Shown: positions 48,840 through 61,445, counted from the stretch's first letter. The stretch is DNA of 64,000 nt from Dioscorea cayenensis subsp. rotundata (GCF_009730915.1 NC_052475.1:22130285-22194284); one strand, 5' to 3'. Numbers and translations are program-made. The notes: generated from the sequence alone by a model not told the origin.

Positions 48840-51800
48840 TACTGAGCTTTAACATTTGTTGTCTCTGCTTAAGTATTCCGCCTCTGCTTTAACAAAATGG
48901 GTCTCGCTTTAACATTTTATATCTCTCGTTTAATAACCGAGAGTTTACCGCTTAAAAACCTTATATTAACGCTTAAACTTTTGTCAATACCTGCAGGCTT
49001 GTGATTATGGCGGTCAACCTAGTTAATGGGCGCTGCTATTTGACACGGCTATGGAGACCTTAGCCGAATTGAAAGTTAACATGACCCCCGACACCGGGAG
49101 ATTATTCGAAGGACACCGTTATGCGCTCATCGAGCTGAGCCATATACCAAGAGAGGGCCCTTCTTGATTCTCTTTTTGCAAAGGTGCGATGGTCGCACTC
49201 AATAAATTCAGGGATCGGGGAAAAGCCTGCCGAGTTTCGAGACCTCAAGATGTGGCCCTCGTTCTTGGTCTGCAAGTTGCGATGGCGACGCAGTGGTCTT
49301 CGTAAGAAGAAAACCAGTCGCGTCAAGGCCTAGGTATCTCATCAAAGACCCTACGAGAGCACGGAGACTCCATCAAGAGCACTCGGGTGCAACTTGTTCG
49401 ACGAGAGGGGAGAAGAAGATAATTTTGTCAAACTCCCGATGGTGTACCTCTACGGGGACAGATCCTCTTCCCAAATACATCATGCTCGGTTCCGAATCGG
49501 ATCGTTGATTACGCCGATGATCTACCGACCCATGGGCGACACGCATGGGCGCAGGGCGACGCCGAAGTGGCTTATGGAGGATATTCCACAAGCGGCCGCC
49601 CGAGTGCAAGATAGATGCGCCGGGAAGAAGACCAACACGTGGTACATTAAGGGGTCGCTTTGCACGCGCTTAACGTCCCTGGTTTTACGAGATGACCGGG
49701 AACGGGAAGAAAGTCCGTTTCAGCAAGATCCCAAGGATGTCGTGCTACGGTGAAAGTACTTACCGAAGCAAGCGACGTGAGAAACGAGCTTGTCATCGCT
49801 CGATGGAAAAGAGGTAATAAATCATGGACAATGTCTAACATAAGTCTTTAATGTTTAAACATTTTTTTAGCGTTTAACTTTAGTATTTACCGCTTAACTA
49901 TTATTAATAACCGCTTTAAATATTCTCGCTCTCCGCTTAATTATATTCTATAACGTTTAAATATATAGTTTCCTGAAATGGTTCCGCTGAATCGTCGAAG
50001 AAGAAATATTTGTTGGCGCCAACCGACTCGGATGGATGCCATCGCTCCCGAACCACTAGCTCGAAGGCGTGATGAGGAGGGCAGCCTCTATCGTGCGCTT
50101 GACGCCGTTCTCCTACTTCCAGCCCACCACGCGCACGCATTCCTCGACGCCGGAGAAGCCCTCCCCTACCCCGGCAGATTGCAACAACCCCTCCTACCAC
50201 GATCAACGACGGTCCCCCGACCATCTGCAGCCCCTCCGACCGTGGCAGTCCCCACCGGTGACATTAGGGCGAAGATGTCACCGCAACTCTTATGCAGCAT
50301 GCCGAGATATTGATGATCGAAGTTTCCTCGGCTTGTCGCTCGTGTGAGGCGCTGGAAGGGACGTTTCACAACCGGCTGCGCCATCCCTCGAAAGAACCGA
50401 AGCACCCTGGACGAACGAGGCGTCGGAATTTGACGACGACGACATCATCGGGAAGGTCATTCCAAGGCGGCCACATTCGAAGAGACTTGCGAAAAAGAGG
50501 AGAATAATACTGCCTCTGTCTCCACCGCCGGCTGACGATGAAACAATAGCACCACCATCGGCGGTCCGATCGTCATCATCGAGTCTGTCGCCATTGATGA
50601 CATGGCTACGACGGTGGAGGACATCGTAGATGATGTGGCTGCCGCTGCGCTGAGAAGGTCGTTGACTCTCTTCTCGATGAAATCGCCGACCCGGTGGATC
50701 GGCTGCGAGATTGCGGCATCAAAGATGGACACAATCCTCGAAGGTCGAGAACAAGTTAAGGGAAGTGTGCTGCGGGTTGATCGTCTGTCGCCGTCGTCCC
50801 GCATCGAGCCGGACACAATCCCACAACAAGAACAACAATGTAAGGATGTGTTCGCAGTTGATGCTATCGCCATCGTCCCCCGCATCCAGGAAGATCTTGA
50901 TGAAGACCCCGACCGAGCAACGAGAGAGATGATCAAGGCCAATCAAAAAATTGGACCATACGGCTCGGAAAAGCTTTTTATTCGAAGAAGAAGAAATGGG
51001 TTGGCCCCGAGTCGTCTTAACAACACGAGCGAGGAGTTGATGAGGATCTTCCTCAACTCGCATCTATGGACGGGTAAGTGTAACGCTTTTTATGATATTG
51101 TTTAAAGGGTTTCTTATAGTGTTTAAATATTACCTAATAGTGTTTAATACCATTATGTTATCATTTAAGTTTTCGCCTTTACCGCTTTAATTATATATAA
51201 TATCATGTAACAATTGATAATATCATTTAAATATTTACAATATGGTCTTCTAATATCATTATCGTTTAACCTCGAAAGACTGTCGTGTGGAAGAACGACT
51301 GTCGCACGACCACACGCCGACAGAGTTATACTACGCTTGAGGGGAAGGGAGATGGTCATCGATGATGTGATGGGACGCTTTCAGATGCATAATACAAAAG
51401 AAATCGCGAGCAAAGAGCCATATCCTTACAAGAAGCGCTCCATCATCGAGCCATTACTTGCTGTTTATGTCAAAGCGAGGACGACGCACACGACACAATT
51501 ATGGCTATGATCGGGGATGCTCGTGCAGCAACTCGCATGAAGTTCAAATTGTCATCCTCCCGATAATCATGAATGGCCACTTCCATGTCGTCGTCCCCGG
51601 ACAATGATAATCAAGAATACGAGCGTTATTCTTCACTGTCCGGTATGCGATAAGGACGCGTTGGACATGGTAAGTTCTTTAATTACGTCCGATTAATATC
51701 CGTTTGGTATTTAAATCGGTATTCTAATCTCGACTTGCATATCTCGACAGTAGGAATCTATTCGACCTTTGTGTCGATATGGAGTTAGGCGAGTCGGCGA

Positions 51801-52530
51801 CGCAACAAAGTACCCGCTGCGTGCACGACACGCAAAACCCCACGCCAAAAAACAAGGAAGCGCCGATCTACCGCGTCACGTCATGCGGTTTATCGAGCAA
51901 TTACGTGGGGTGAGAAGTTACGGCTACTGCAGACAGACGTTCCTTACCTCGGATTACGGTATGTTACCCGCATACTTAAGGAGGGAGGAGGTAGCGTCCC
52001 ATGACAAAGGGGTCGCCATGCGAGGTTAAATTGCTTTTTTGAATAACATGTCTTGTATATCCGATTGTCGATTTTGTTTTCAAATGTAAATCTGGACAAA
52101 TTCAATTCATTGTTTTCGTGTTCGAAGAACATGACTTGTATACCTTAATGTAAATTTTGTTTGTTTTGAATTGTAAAGCGGGTTAAATTCCATTCGGTTT
52201 TTATTTCATTGTTTAATTTTACGTTGTGCTTGTGTACATTTCACTTTCATTGTTTAAATATAGTATATATCGTTTAAACATCAGTTTTAAATATTTCAAA
52301 TTACGGTGTACCCGTTTAAAATAACACTTTCTCTGTTTAAATGAATGCACTTATTGTTTAACTAAATATGGAAAGTTGCCCATCAATACACAATTCAATT
52401 CATCGTTTAAACATCGAGTTGAAATATTTCAAATTACGATCAGATCCGCTTTAAAAATAACAATGTCTCCGTGTAAATACATTCAATTCGTTATAAATAC
52501 ACAATGTTTCCGTCATCGCTTTGGGCTTTA
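48840..52530 (+). repeat. Short-word arrays (CGCTTAA/CGTTTAA) in + oriented spacers
   Basis: Four non-coding blocks (about 48840-48990, 49845-49975, 51095-51270, 52195-52530) contain many copies of GCTTTAAC, CGCTTAA, CGTTTAAA or GTTTAAAT at 10-35 bp intervals, separated by AT-rich filler. The C/G side lies 5' of TTTAA on the + strand, the strand of the PMD/Ulp1 gene. Coding-like blocks between them lack the word at this density. Confidence 0.75.
49007..52029 (+). pseudogene. Plant mobile domain / Ulp1-like cysteine protease gene, decayed
   Basis: ATG 49007 follows a TGCAG acceptor-like site. The first part has PMD landmarks (RYALIELSHIPRGPLLDSL near 49120-49170; RPQDVALVLGLQV near 49240-49280). 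The middle (50000-51070) encodes acidic and Pro-rich low-complexity stretches. The end has an Ulp1/C48 core: VILPIIMNGHFHVVV near 51550-51597 with the active-site His, an Asp in DND, and MRFIEQL near 51889-51909. The site that should read ADC with the nucleophilic Cys is garbled (51867-51885), and many 1-2 base losses shift the frame, so no active protease is expected. Ulp1 enzymes cleave SUMO; in KI-MULEs the role is unknown. Confidence 0.8.
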
Positions 52531-52559
52531 TTAACAATGCCTAGTCGGCGATAGCTTTC

Positions 52560-55250
52560 ATTGCAAGATCGCCGATCGCGACCGGATCCTCGGCAGATGG
52601 TCGCAGATGTAACTCGCGGACATCAAACGCTGAGACTCGATCCTCTTTTCGTCTCAGGCCGCCCGGTCGCCTTTCTAGTCACGAAAGGATCGCGAACGAG
52701 CTCACGATTTCCGTCCCCGAAGGCCCTCGTCATCGTCGGGTATGGGGAATATAGCTTCCTTGTACGCCGCTTTGTAATTGTCGACGTGAAGTACCCGCTC
52801 ATAAATCGATGTACGCTGGTGTCTGCTCGCATTACTTTGCCGCAAGCATGCTTTGCAAAGGGATACCATAAACTTGCCACCTTCGATACGAACAAGTTCT
52901 CGATGGCGAGATCCACGGAGTTCGTCGCATTGGTCGATCACTTGTAACGATCATCGACACAACGACCAACACGAAGATTTCGGCTCGTCCCTCAACAATG
53001 ATCTCTAACTTCGAATGTATGTCCGGGCATAAGTAGGTCTCCCATTTGGTCGCTGCTCACGCCGTTACATAACATGCGCATCAACTCGAACACGGCAAAT
53101 AAGGTTAAACAAAGAGCGTGATGGTTAAATAATTCATCAACATGTTTAAACATTATTGTAATTAAATAAACGAAATGATTAATATTTAAAAATCGTAAAA
53201 GTGTAATTAAACAAAGATTGAGAATGTTTAAAGGGTAATACAAAAATGTTAAGTGTAAATCAACATTCGCAGACCTTATGGAGTCGACCATTTTCGCCAC
53301 CCGTAAATGACGAGCTTCCTTGATCCAAGCATTGAACGACTCGCGACGCTCGAATACATCTCACCCCAACGATCACCTCCCGAATGATAATTCGACCAAT
53401 GTGCCATATCCGATTTATTAATCAACCCGAAATGATGAGCTTGGGGTGATACTGGCTGCAGCTCATTCACGGTATCATCGAAATCTTTTAGCCGTGGATG
53501 CCCACGCAATCGTGAAGCATATAGACCAGCACTCCTCCCTCAATCGCCTTCCCAAGTCCGACATCGCTTTCATAAAAATTGGCCTCCAAATGTCGAAGAC
53601 GATGACGCATGTGGCGAAGAAGGAAGACTCTGCAATTGCGCTCACAAGGCCCTCGACCTCGTCTCGACACGAAGGTAATTATCTCATGATAATCTCCACC
53701 CCTCGTATAAGGCATCGCCCTAACTTAGATACTGAACCAGTCCAATCGCATCGGGTCTCGTTGTCGACTATACCAAGGCGACGTGGAAAAACCATTATAC
53801 TATCTTTCCCCTGCACCCAGAGAGTGTACCCGATATTTTCCAAGGAGGTGGGTACCATCGAGAAAAAGCAGCCGCCTCGCAAGCCCTCTGAATCCCACAA
53901 TACACGCTACCGAAAGAAAAGAATGCACGCTTTAAAACGATCACCGTCTCTCTCCACGATCGCAACGCCGCCGGATTTGTCTCGACCCACCTTATCCACA
54001 TACCAAAAGCAAACAATCATAGTCGGAGATGTCACCGCCGTCGAGGACCACCCGGGCATGCTCTTTTCCCAACCAAGCTCGCTTGTATGGTATGTGGACA
54101 CCATGTTCCCCGCAACATGTCCTTCCGAATGTCGATGGCCTCTGCATAAGGGACGGTCCTCGAGCTTTCGAATCACTCGCGCTAACCCATTTTTCGACGC
54201 TTTCGGATGCGAGCCGAACCTACGCCACCACCGCAAGTGTGTGACGGGTTGATTGTCTTGATTCAGAAAGTATTTTTGTTATACTCTTTTGATGCACGAA
54301 GGCGCTTAACGACAACCATCGCAGCAGATTCCACTACCACCCGATGTCGCTCTTTATGAATTTGAAGTCAAAAATTCCTTTTGATTGCGACGATTTCAAG
54401 CACATCCCCGAAAATGTTCGACACTCGCCAAAACGCTGACCAATATCCAACGACAACACTTCAGAATGATCCGGACGAGGAAGCGAAGACATCCCACACC
54501 GTCGGTGGTCACCATGGGGATGAATGGGAGCACTCGCAGAATCCGAATTCCCGCCAACACTTCACCAAAATGAAAAGATCAATATGTTAAGCGGAGAATA
54601 CAATGTTTAAGCGATAATGACAATAGTTAAACGTTAAATTAAATACTTAAACAATTAACTAATAACGTAAAGGACTAGTACAATATGTTAACCAGATGAT
54701 TTTGACATATTTAAACAATAACGACCCTGCATAACCCGGAATAATTAAAAAGAAAAAGGAACTTACAACGAGTAAACCTCGCTTTTCATTAGGATTCGAG
54801 CAATAGCACATTTTTCCGCCTCGACGACAAGATCAACTACTAAAGACATTTGAAGATGGAGTGGACGTGACACATCCTACGGAAGTCAACATCGCTTTCT
54901 ATCAGGGCAAAACCGCTTTTATATCCATCTCGGTGTGATGAACTTAACCCTCGATAGAGAAACTTGAGACCCCATCGCTCACATATCTCGACTAACACCA
55001 ATTCCCAAGAAGTTCGAGTCAGTGAACATTAGCACTCTTCCCTCCCCGTTGAATCTAGCAATACCACAAAAACTCTCCATAATATATCGGTCGAAAACCA
55101 AATCGTATGAAAACCAAATGAAATGAAGAACAAAACGAAGACGACGTAAGAAGAAGTAGAAGATGTAAAGAACAAAGCGAAAGTCAAATGAATCGCAAAC
55201 AAAAAAAGCGCACTAGCTTGTACGTACAGAGGTTAGACTAGACGTGATGT
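52560..55250 (-). pseudogene. MURA-type (MULE) transposase, decayed
   Basis: Piecewise on the minus strand: KWVS-like and ANVIRKLEDRPL near 54160-54215, KAWLGKE-like near 54065, LWYVDKVG near 53990-54015, GGVAIVERDGDRF near 53940-53980, then the catalytic-core signatures FVSRRGRG and RHLEANF near 53590-53680 and HHFGLINKSDMAHWSNYH near 53390-53440. The end has a damaged SWIM-type zinc finger (KHACGKVMRADTSVHRF near 52820-52860) and VDNYKAAYKEAIFPIPDDD near 52735-52790. Frames change often by small indels. Segments 53090-53260 and 54590-54770 look like introns filled with short repeats. The 5' limit near 55250 is approximate. Confidence 0.82.
53090..54770 (-). repeat. Same short-word arrays, inverted, in the transposase gene
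   Basis: Blocks at about 53100-53255 and 54590-54745 contain GGTTAAAC, TTAAGCG, TTAAACG and GTTTAAGCG, i.e. the CGCTTAA/CGTTTAA word read on the minus strand, the strand of the transposase gene. Confidence 0.7.
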
Positions 55251-55379
55251 GATTGGGCGGTATTTTTCCCTCCATCCCAAGGGCAAAAGGGAAATATATG
55301 TCATTGTCGCGAGGAAGACATGTTGTCATCGTTCGAATGAAAGTTCTCAACTCAACACGAGTCTCTGTGTAAACGCCAA

Positions 55380-57060
55380 GCTTTTTATGTTTAAACAGAT
55401 ACATATAGTGTTTAAAATAACGGTTAAGTGTTTAACTAAAGTCTATATCATGTAAATAATATGTTATTGTTTAAATTGAATGCTTTTCATCGACATCGCG
55501 TTGCTAGATGGGTACCTCCCGGGTCACTCGCTTTAAACATATTTACGTATTTTTCTTAAACACCGTTGTCATTGTTTAAAGAGTAACTTGAGTATTGTTT
55601 AACTTTTTCTATTGTTTACAATGACGCTTTTTGTTTCCCACATTGTTTTTACTAGGTCTCCGCTTTAAATTTCGTAAGTTCACAAATCAAATCGATTGTT
55701 TCGCTTTTATTTATAAAATATTTACAACATTTACAACATTTACAAAAGATTTACAACATTTACTAACATTTACAACGTCCCGCTCGGGACTTTGGACACT
55801 CACGACTCGACCCTCGATAACGAAAACAAGTGTCCATGACATTCGAACGCTCACGACGGCTGCATAAGAAGCGCATCAACTCGAACCCGCAAAACGTATC
55901 AACATTAAAAAAAGGTTAAACAACACACATTCATGAAAAACGACTATTAATCAATGTGTCGCGGTAGGACTTAAACGACGATCCCGATAGTTAAACACGT
56001 AAGCTAATAGTTGTACAATCGACGTAATTTTCTTAAACGCTAACGTAGAAAGTCTCAGTGGTAAATGTCAACCTCGTCTTAAAGGATGTTTCACGATCTC
56101 CCTCCTCTAGAATCCTCCGCAATCACGCAATACGTGAAAAACTTTCTTTTCATACCCAAGTCGAAATGCTCTCTTAATTGCTTTCCCGCTCATCCACATC
56201 ACTGGAGAATCCTCCGCATTCGAGCAATTATGAGAGGACTTCGACTGGGCAGAAAAAGATAGTTTAACTAGTTCGATGATTACGGCTAATCGATTCTCAA
56301 GATAAGGGAAGAAGGCTCACGAAAACATCCTTTCGAGATAGAGTGGTCAGTCTACGGGAAGAGGGAGGAAGAGGAGGAGGAGGAGGAGGAGGATGATGAG
56401 GACGACGAGGAGTGGTCTGTCCATGGGGAGTGGTTCTTCCCGGTTATTTATGGTGCGAAGTCCACAAGCAGTCGACTCTTCGTATCCGAGAAAAAGTTAA
56501 ACGCGACAAAGTGCCGACATCGATCGATGAGAACGAACTCTGTTCGGAAATTTATGTTATCGCGATAAGAATTAATGCCGCCATTAATCTTACGCACGGA
56601 TACCATAACCTCCACCGCCACGCCACATGCCAACAATTCGGATCAAACGAAAAAGATCACCGCTTTACGCAGAGACTTTGAGAATTTACACGCTATGAAT
56701 AGTTATACATGTAAAGATAATGTTAAACTGAGATGGGAAGTATTAAACGGATATGATAATTATTAAACATATTAGTAAAAATATTTAAACGGATAATAGA
56801 AAAATAGTTAAACATTATTTAAAAATATACAAATAGATAACCATAAATCGAGAAGAACTTTTACAACGAAATAAACTCGTCAGAATTATCGTTCTTCTCG
56901 CCGTAATACAACTTTACAACCATAAACGAGAAGACTGATCAACGGCACATGCTCGCCTCGACAATAAAAATCGACTACGACTCATTTGAAGATGAAGTGC
57001 ACTTGACCAATCCGATGGAAATCAATTTCATTTTCCGCTCGAAACCGATTTATATATTTC
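55380..57060. repeat. Partial internal duplication of the Mutator-like element
   Basis: Block 55380-55640 has + oriented word arrays and 55905-56065 and 56695-56835 have - oriented ones, repeating the + then - order found at 52195-54770. GCATCAACTCGAAC followed by GGTTAAACAA occurs near 53076 and 55870. The CGCCTCGAC...CATTTGAAGATG block near 54820-54860 recurs near 56965-56990, and GATGTGATT followed by GGCG recurs at about 55243 and 57157. Between them lies a Glu/Asp-coding (AGG)n run at 56363-56412. Confidence 0.6.
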
Positions 57061-57250
57061 TGTATGATAATGAGGAGAACAACAAGATGTAATGTAACTC
57101 CTTGCCATTTTCTATCAGAAACCAAGCAGAAAAGTCCTTCAAAAGGCCGAATACGATGTGATTTGGCGCTTTCCTTTCCCACCATTTTTCGTGGCCAAAA
57201 ATGGGATTTCACAACACTGGACCCATTTGAAGTGAAATCGTAGGGGGTAA

Positions 57251-57353
57251 AAGGGAAGTTAAACACTAACGGAAGGGCTGTCCGTGGTGTGTAAAAGTAG
57301 GAGGGGGTTTTTGGGAAGTTTTGAAAATTACGAGGGGTGAACAGTAATTTCCC
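57251..57353 (-). repeat. Right terminal repeat of the Mutator-like element
   Basis: Read inward on the minus strand it starts GGGAAATTACTGTTCACCCC and later has TCCCAAAAACCCCCTCC, like CCCCAAAAACCCCTCC in the left end. Confidence 0.6.
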
Positions 57354-57362
57354 TTATTTATA

Positions 57363-58952
57363 TTACTAAAACATATACTAATAATGACCATTCATGTCCA
57401 TTTACATAGTATTTAAAAATCATTCAAGTTATAAATAAAGGTAAATTTTAATAGTTCTTAATCCATGCATGTTTTAATGATGTAAATAAGTGCAAAAAGA
57501 TAAACTCATGTTTATATTAAGGAAGTCAATCATTTTGGCCTTCTTTTTTTTTGTAAATAGTTTAAATTATAGGGAACTAAAATATTACAACTCAACTCAC
57601 AAGTCCCCAGTTGATAAAGAGACAAACCACAATATACTTTAATAAATATTTTCTTATTATTTATTATTTGATCTTTCACCCAAAAAATTCTATACTAAAA
57701 TATTTTTTTAAAAAAATAAAAAATCTAACCCTCAAATTTCACTTTGCAATTTCTAGAGTGAAATTTTTACTATGAAATGAAGGGAGTCCATCCTTTAATT
57801 TTTAACTCAGAAAAAAAAATTAAATAAACCACTACTATTTTATTGCAAAAATGACTGAATTAACTTTATTATTTATAAATATAAGAACTTATGCATCATA
57901 ATTATCAATATATTTTTTATAAAAATTATATTTATTTATAAAAGCCAACAAAATATTTACTTGCAATTTTTACAAAAAATATCATTTTTTCAGTGTCTCA
58001 ATAATAAATGAAAAGAAAAAATTAGTTTTGTTTTGTACATAATTTTTAATGAATTTTCATATTAAAGTTATTAAAATGAAATATACAAATAAATGTTATA
58101 TATATATTGAATTTTTTACAAGGTTATTCAAGGAAAAGAAAAGAAAAATAACCTGGTTAAATAGATGAAGTTGATAGAGAGAATCCATGATATAATCAAC
58201 CCATCTTTTTTTTCTAGTCCTTGAAATTTGAAAACTGATGTCAAGTCTACTAGTCATGTGGAAACTAAAATTTAATGGAGGAGAATACCAGTCAGGTCCA
58301 CTCCATTGTATGTGACTTTGAAAGCTCTTAGTCTGCACATGTTTTATAGATTTTGGTGACTCCCACTGTTGAGTTGATTTTTATATTTGACTCTTGGGCC
58401 AATGTTTGTAACTTTGTGTGGGGTCACTCTTATCCCAACTTATTCCAAACACCACGTTTTTTCACAGCAATTGTTTTTTATTTTTATTTTTTTCTATTTC
58501 TAATTTAATTAATTAATATTTTATTTTTATGTAGAATGTTTATGTGTTTACTGTAAATATAGATTTATATAGAGTGATGGCATATATTTATTAAGATAGT
58601 ATGATTATACTTGTGTAATATCTTAACACAATTTATCCATATTTTTATCAAAATAATAATTATTAATATTTTAAATAATATTTATAAAAAAAAATTTAGC
58701 AATTTATATAATAAAAATTTCCATACAAAATATAATTATATTAATAAACCTCCATCAATTTGGAGGATTTCATATAAAGGTGTTAATAAACATAGATAGA
58801 AGTGCTCAAACTCTTTATCATGGTAATGACATATTACCATGTAACAGGATTACTATAATAATATGAGTGAGAATGTTATATGATTGAGAATATTGTGGTA
58901 ATTTGATATAATTATATTTGGTTGGGAACTCTTATTACCGAGAATAGTTCAT
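57363..58952. other. AT-rich spacer
   Basis: No gene found. Only low-complexity A/T sequence with scattered T-rich runs; frames here are short and biased by composition. Confidence 0.7.
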
Positions 58953-59188
58953 TGTTGTGTTTGGTTGTCATGGTAATATAAAAAGTTATGAGATTACCAC
59001 GGTAATCCAAGATAGAGACCAAATTTGGTGATAATAAGATTACCAACTTTCTTGATAATATTCTTAGGTTGATAATGTGATATTACCATCTAGATTACCA
59101 TTTGTGCAATGCTAAATGTGGTCATATTTTCAGATTACCACGTAAGATGTGATAATCTTTCTATATTACCATAAATCAAACAACCCCT
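58953..59188. mobile_element. Fold-back MITE rich in ATTACC/GGTAAT
   Basis: The left end TTGTTGTGTTTGGTTGTCAT is mirrored by the inverse of the right end GGGGTTGTTTGATTTATGG; both continue GGTAATATA. The interior repeats ATTACCA and its inverse many times. The target duplication is unclear. Confidence 0.55.
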
Positions 59189-59527
59189 TATTATTTGAGG
59201 TCGACTCAATTAAATAATTACAAAATTTTAATGAATTATTCATTCAAAGTTCAAGGTGGAGATTGAGTTTAAATAATCACTTTCAAGCTCAAATCGAAGC
59301 TTGAGCTTAGGCAAAATTAATTTTATCAATCTTGTGCTAAATTTTGAGTTAAAAAATTATGCTCTTCTTTTAAATATTTTTCTCAATAACACAGATTGAA
59401 GTATGCTAAAATAGTGCTATATATATATATATATGCTAATTGGAAGAACATCAAACTATAAAATAAATATAAAAACAAAGTTTATATTTGATCTCAATAA
59501 ACTCTAATAATTTTCACAATCCAAGCA
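59101..59527. repeat. Direct repeat, copy 1 (427 bp)
   Basis: Starts TTTGTGCAATGCTAAATG and ends CACAATCCAAGCA. Nearly identical to 61017-61445; the differences seen are one A/C change near 59222 and two bases in an (AT)n run. It begins inside the MITE at 58953-59188. Confidence 0.95.
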
Positions 59528-61016
59528 GGGAAAGACTTTGCATGCAATTACTTTACCTGCAAAATAATATTCCAACGTTTGGTTATCCCAATCAAAATTG
59601 TAATTACTTTGCATGCAAACTTAATTCCCACGTTTGGTATGAACTTGTTTTCAATGTAAAATTAGGTTTATTCTCATTTTTGCCCTTAGTTGTTATAGTT
59701 ACTAAATTTGGGTTTTTATTTAACTCTAATAATATTATTAACTTAGTTCAAATAATAATTAACCTATTCTTCATAAATTAAAAAAAAATCAAATGATATA
59801 TTTTCATCAATGATTTGGTTGTGAAAAAAATTAAGGACTGAATATAATATCAAGATTTTACAAGGGTTTATACATAAAAAAACCCTCCAAAAATCAATCA
59901 AAAACAAAGTCCACCCAGTTTTATTATCCGACACTAGCGTTTTATTATCCATACTAGTTCACATTACTTTTGTTTTCAAAGTAGTTTTATTATCTACATC
60001 ATATCTATTACTCAAGATTTTCTATTACAACAACATAAATCTTAAAAAAAAAAGAAGATATATATGAAGTTCAATAAAACCAATTTTTCAAAAGAATGTA
60101 TGAAATTGCGTAAAGTAAAACCCTAAAATGTTGATGAATTACATTGAATTTCATCAACTTTTTAAATATCAAAAAGGCATCTTTTTCATTTACATAAATT
60201 TTACCAAGTTAACACAAATTAGCAAAATATGGAATTTATGAACATAAGAAAAAGGTTTGCACCATTATATCTACAATAAAATCTCATAAAAATAAAAATA
60301 TATATTATGCAAAACATGATAAAAGAGACAAGAAATAATATTGTTAAACTAAGGAATTAATATTTTGATTTGAATGCTTCTACTTAATATTTATTTATAT
60401 ATCTCATATATTTTAAAAACTTTGATTCACTAAAAATACAGAACAATTTTTCGTGGGAATTAAAAAAAAAAAACAATCGTGGACAAGTAAAATATTTATG
60501 TCTCAAGTTCTTATCTTATCATGTTGGATTATTATTTCAACATAGATTTGATTTAATCAAAACAAAAATTCTCCAATAAAAATTTTATCCAAACAAATAT
60601 GAAATTTATTTATCTTTGATCCATTTAAAATATGAATTTTACACCAAGAAAAATTTAACACAAAATAATCTAACAAACTTGAGAAAAAAATATTACCAGG
60701 ATTTCTCCGATTCAGAAGAAGCGACAACTCTCTGCCGAATTGGAAATATGATTGCGTTAGGGTTTTTTCAAAGACAAAACAAACGAGAAAGAGTTTTATG
60801 TAATAAAAGGTAGTTTGGCAATTTGACAATTACCAAACTTTCCCATCCAACGGTGTAAATATTTTCACACCACCCCTCCTGTGAATCACTTTCCCTATTT
60901 AAGTGGAAAGTGATTACAGGAGACCATATTATTTTTAAGAACCAAACGCTTGAAATAGATTCACCCCTCTTACTTTGCAGGGAAAGTAACAACTTTACAT
61001 CATACCAAACGGGCCC
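59528..61016. other. 1489-bp segment between the direct repeats
   Basis: No gene recognised. The first 120 bp and the last 190 bp carry MITE-like words (CGTTTGGTTATCCC, CACGTTTGGTATGAAC; at the right, ACCAAACGGGCCCT). GCAGGGAAAG occurs at both edges (59525 and near 60978) in the same orientation. The middle is A/T-rich. Confidence 0.6.
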
Positions 61017-61445
61017 TTTGTGCAATGCTAAATGTGGTCATATTTTCAGATTACCACGTAAGATGTGATAATCTTTCTATATTACCATAAATCAAACAAC
61101 CCCTTATTATTTGAGGTCGACTCAATTAAATAATTACCAAATTTTAATGAATTATTCATTCAAAGTTCAAGGTGGAGATTGAGTTTAAATAATCACTTTC
61201 AAGCTCAAATCGAAGCTTGAGCTTAGGCAAAATTAATTTTATCAATCTTGTGCTAAATTTTGAGTTAAAAAATTATGCTCTTCTTTTAAATATTTTTCTC
61301 AATAACACAGATTGAAGTATGCTAAAATAGTGCTATATATATATATATATATGCTAATTGGAAGAACATCAAACTATAAAATAAATATAAAAACAAAGTT
61401 TATATTTGATCTCAATAAACTCTAATAATTTTCACAATCCAAGCA
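61017..61445. repeat. Direct repeat, copy 2 (429 bp)
   Basis: Same start and end words as copy 1. It contains only the right half of the ATTACC MITE, so its left edge is a truncation point. Confidence 0.95.

Larger units (their letters stand above)
48069..57362. mobile_element. Mutator-like element (KI-MULE type) with 9-bp target duplication
   Basis: The element proper is 48078-57353 (9276 bp). It is bounded by TTATTTATA at 48069-48077 and again at 57354-57362, a perfect 9-bp duplication as made by Mutator transposases. The left end starts GTGGAAATTGCC and the inverse of the right end starts GGGAAATTACTG; both continue as C/A-rich strings with repeated AAAAACCCC-like words, so the TIRs are related but diverged. 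Inside are a MURA-type transposase pseudogene (-) and a plant-mobile-domain/Ulp1 pseudogene (+), the pair known from KI-type MULEs. The interior is richer in GC and CpG than its surroundings, unlike the other old elements here. Confidence 0.88.

Noticed and set aside
56363..56412. Acidic Glu/Asp-rich protein segment
   Set aside because: It is an (AGG)n/(GAC)n-type simple repeat inside the decayed element with no flanking conserved frame.
59101..61445. LTR retrotransposon with 427-bp LTRs (TG...CA)
   Set aside because: No primer-binding site after copy 1, no coding domain between, and the outer 5-bp flanks differ.
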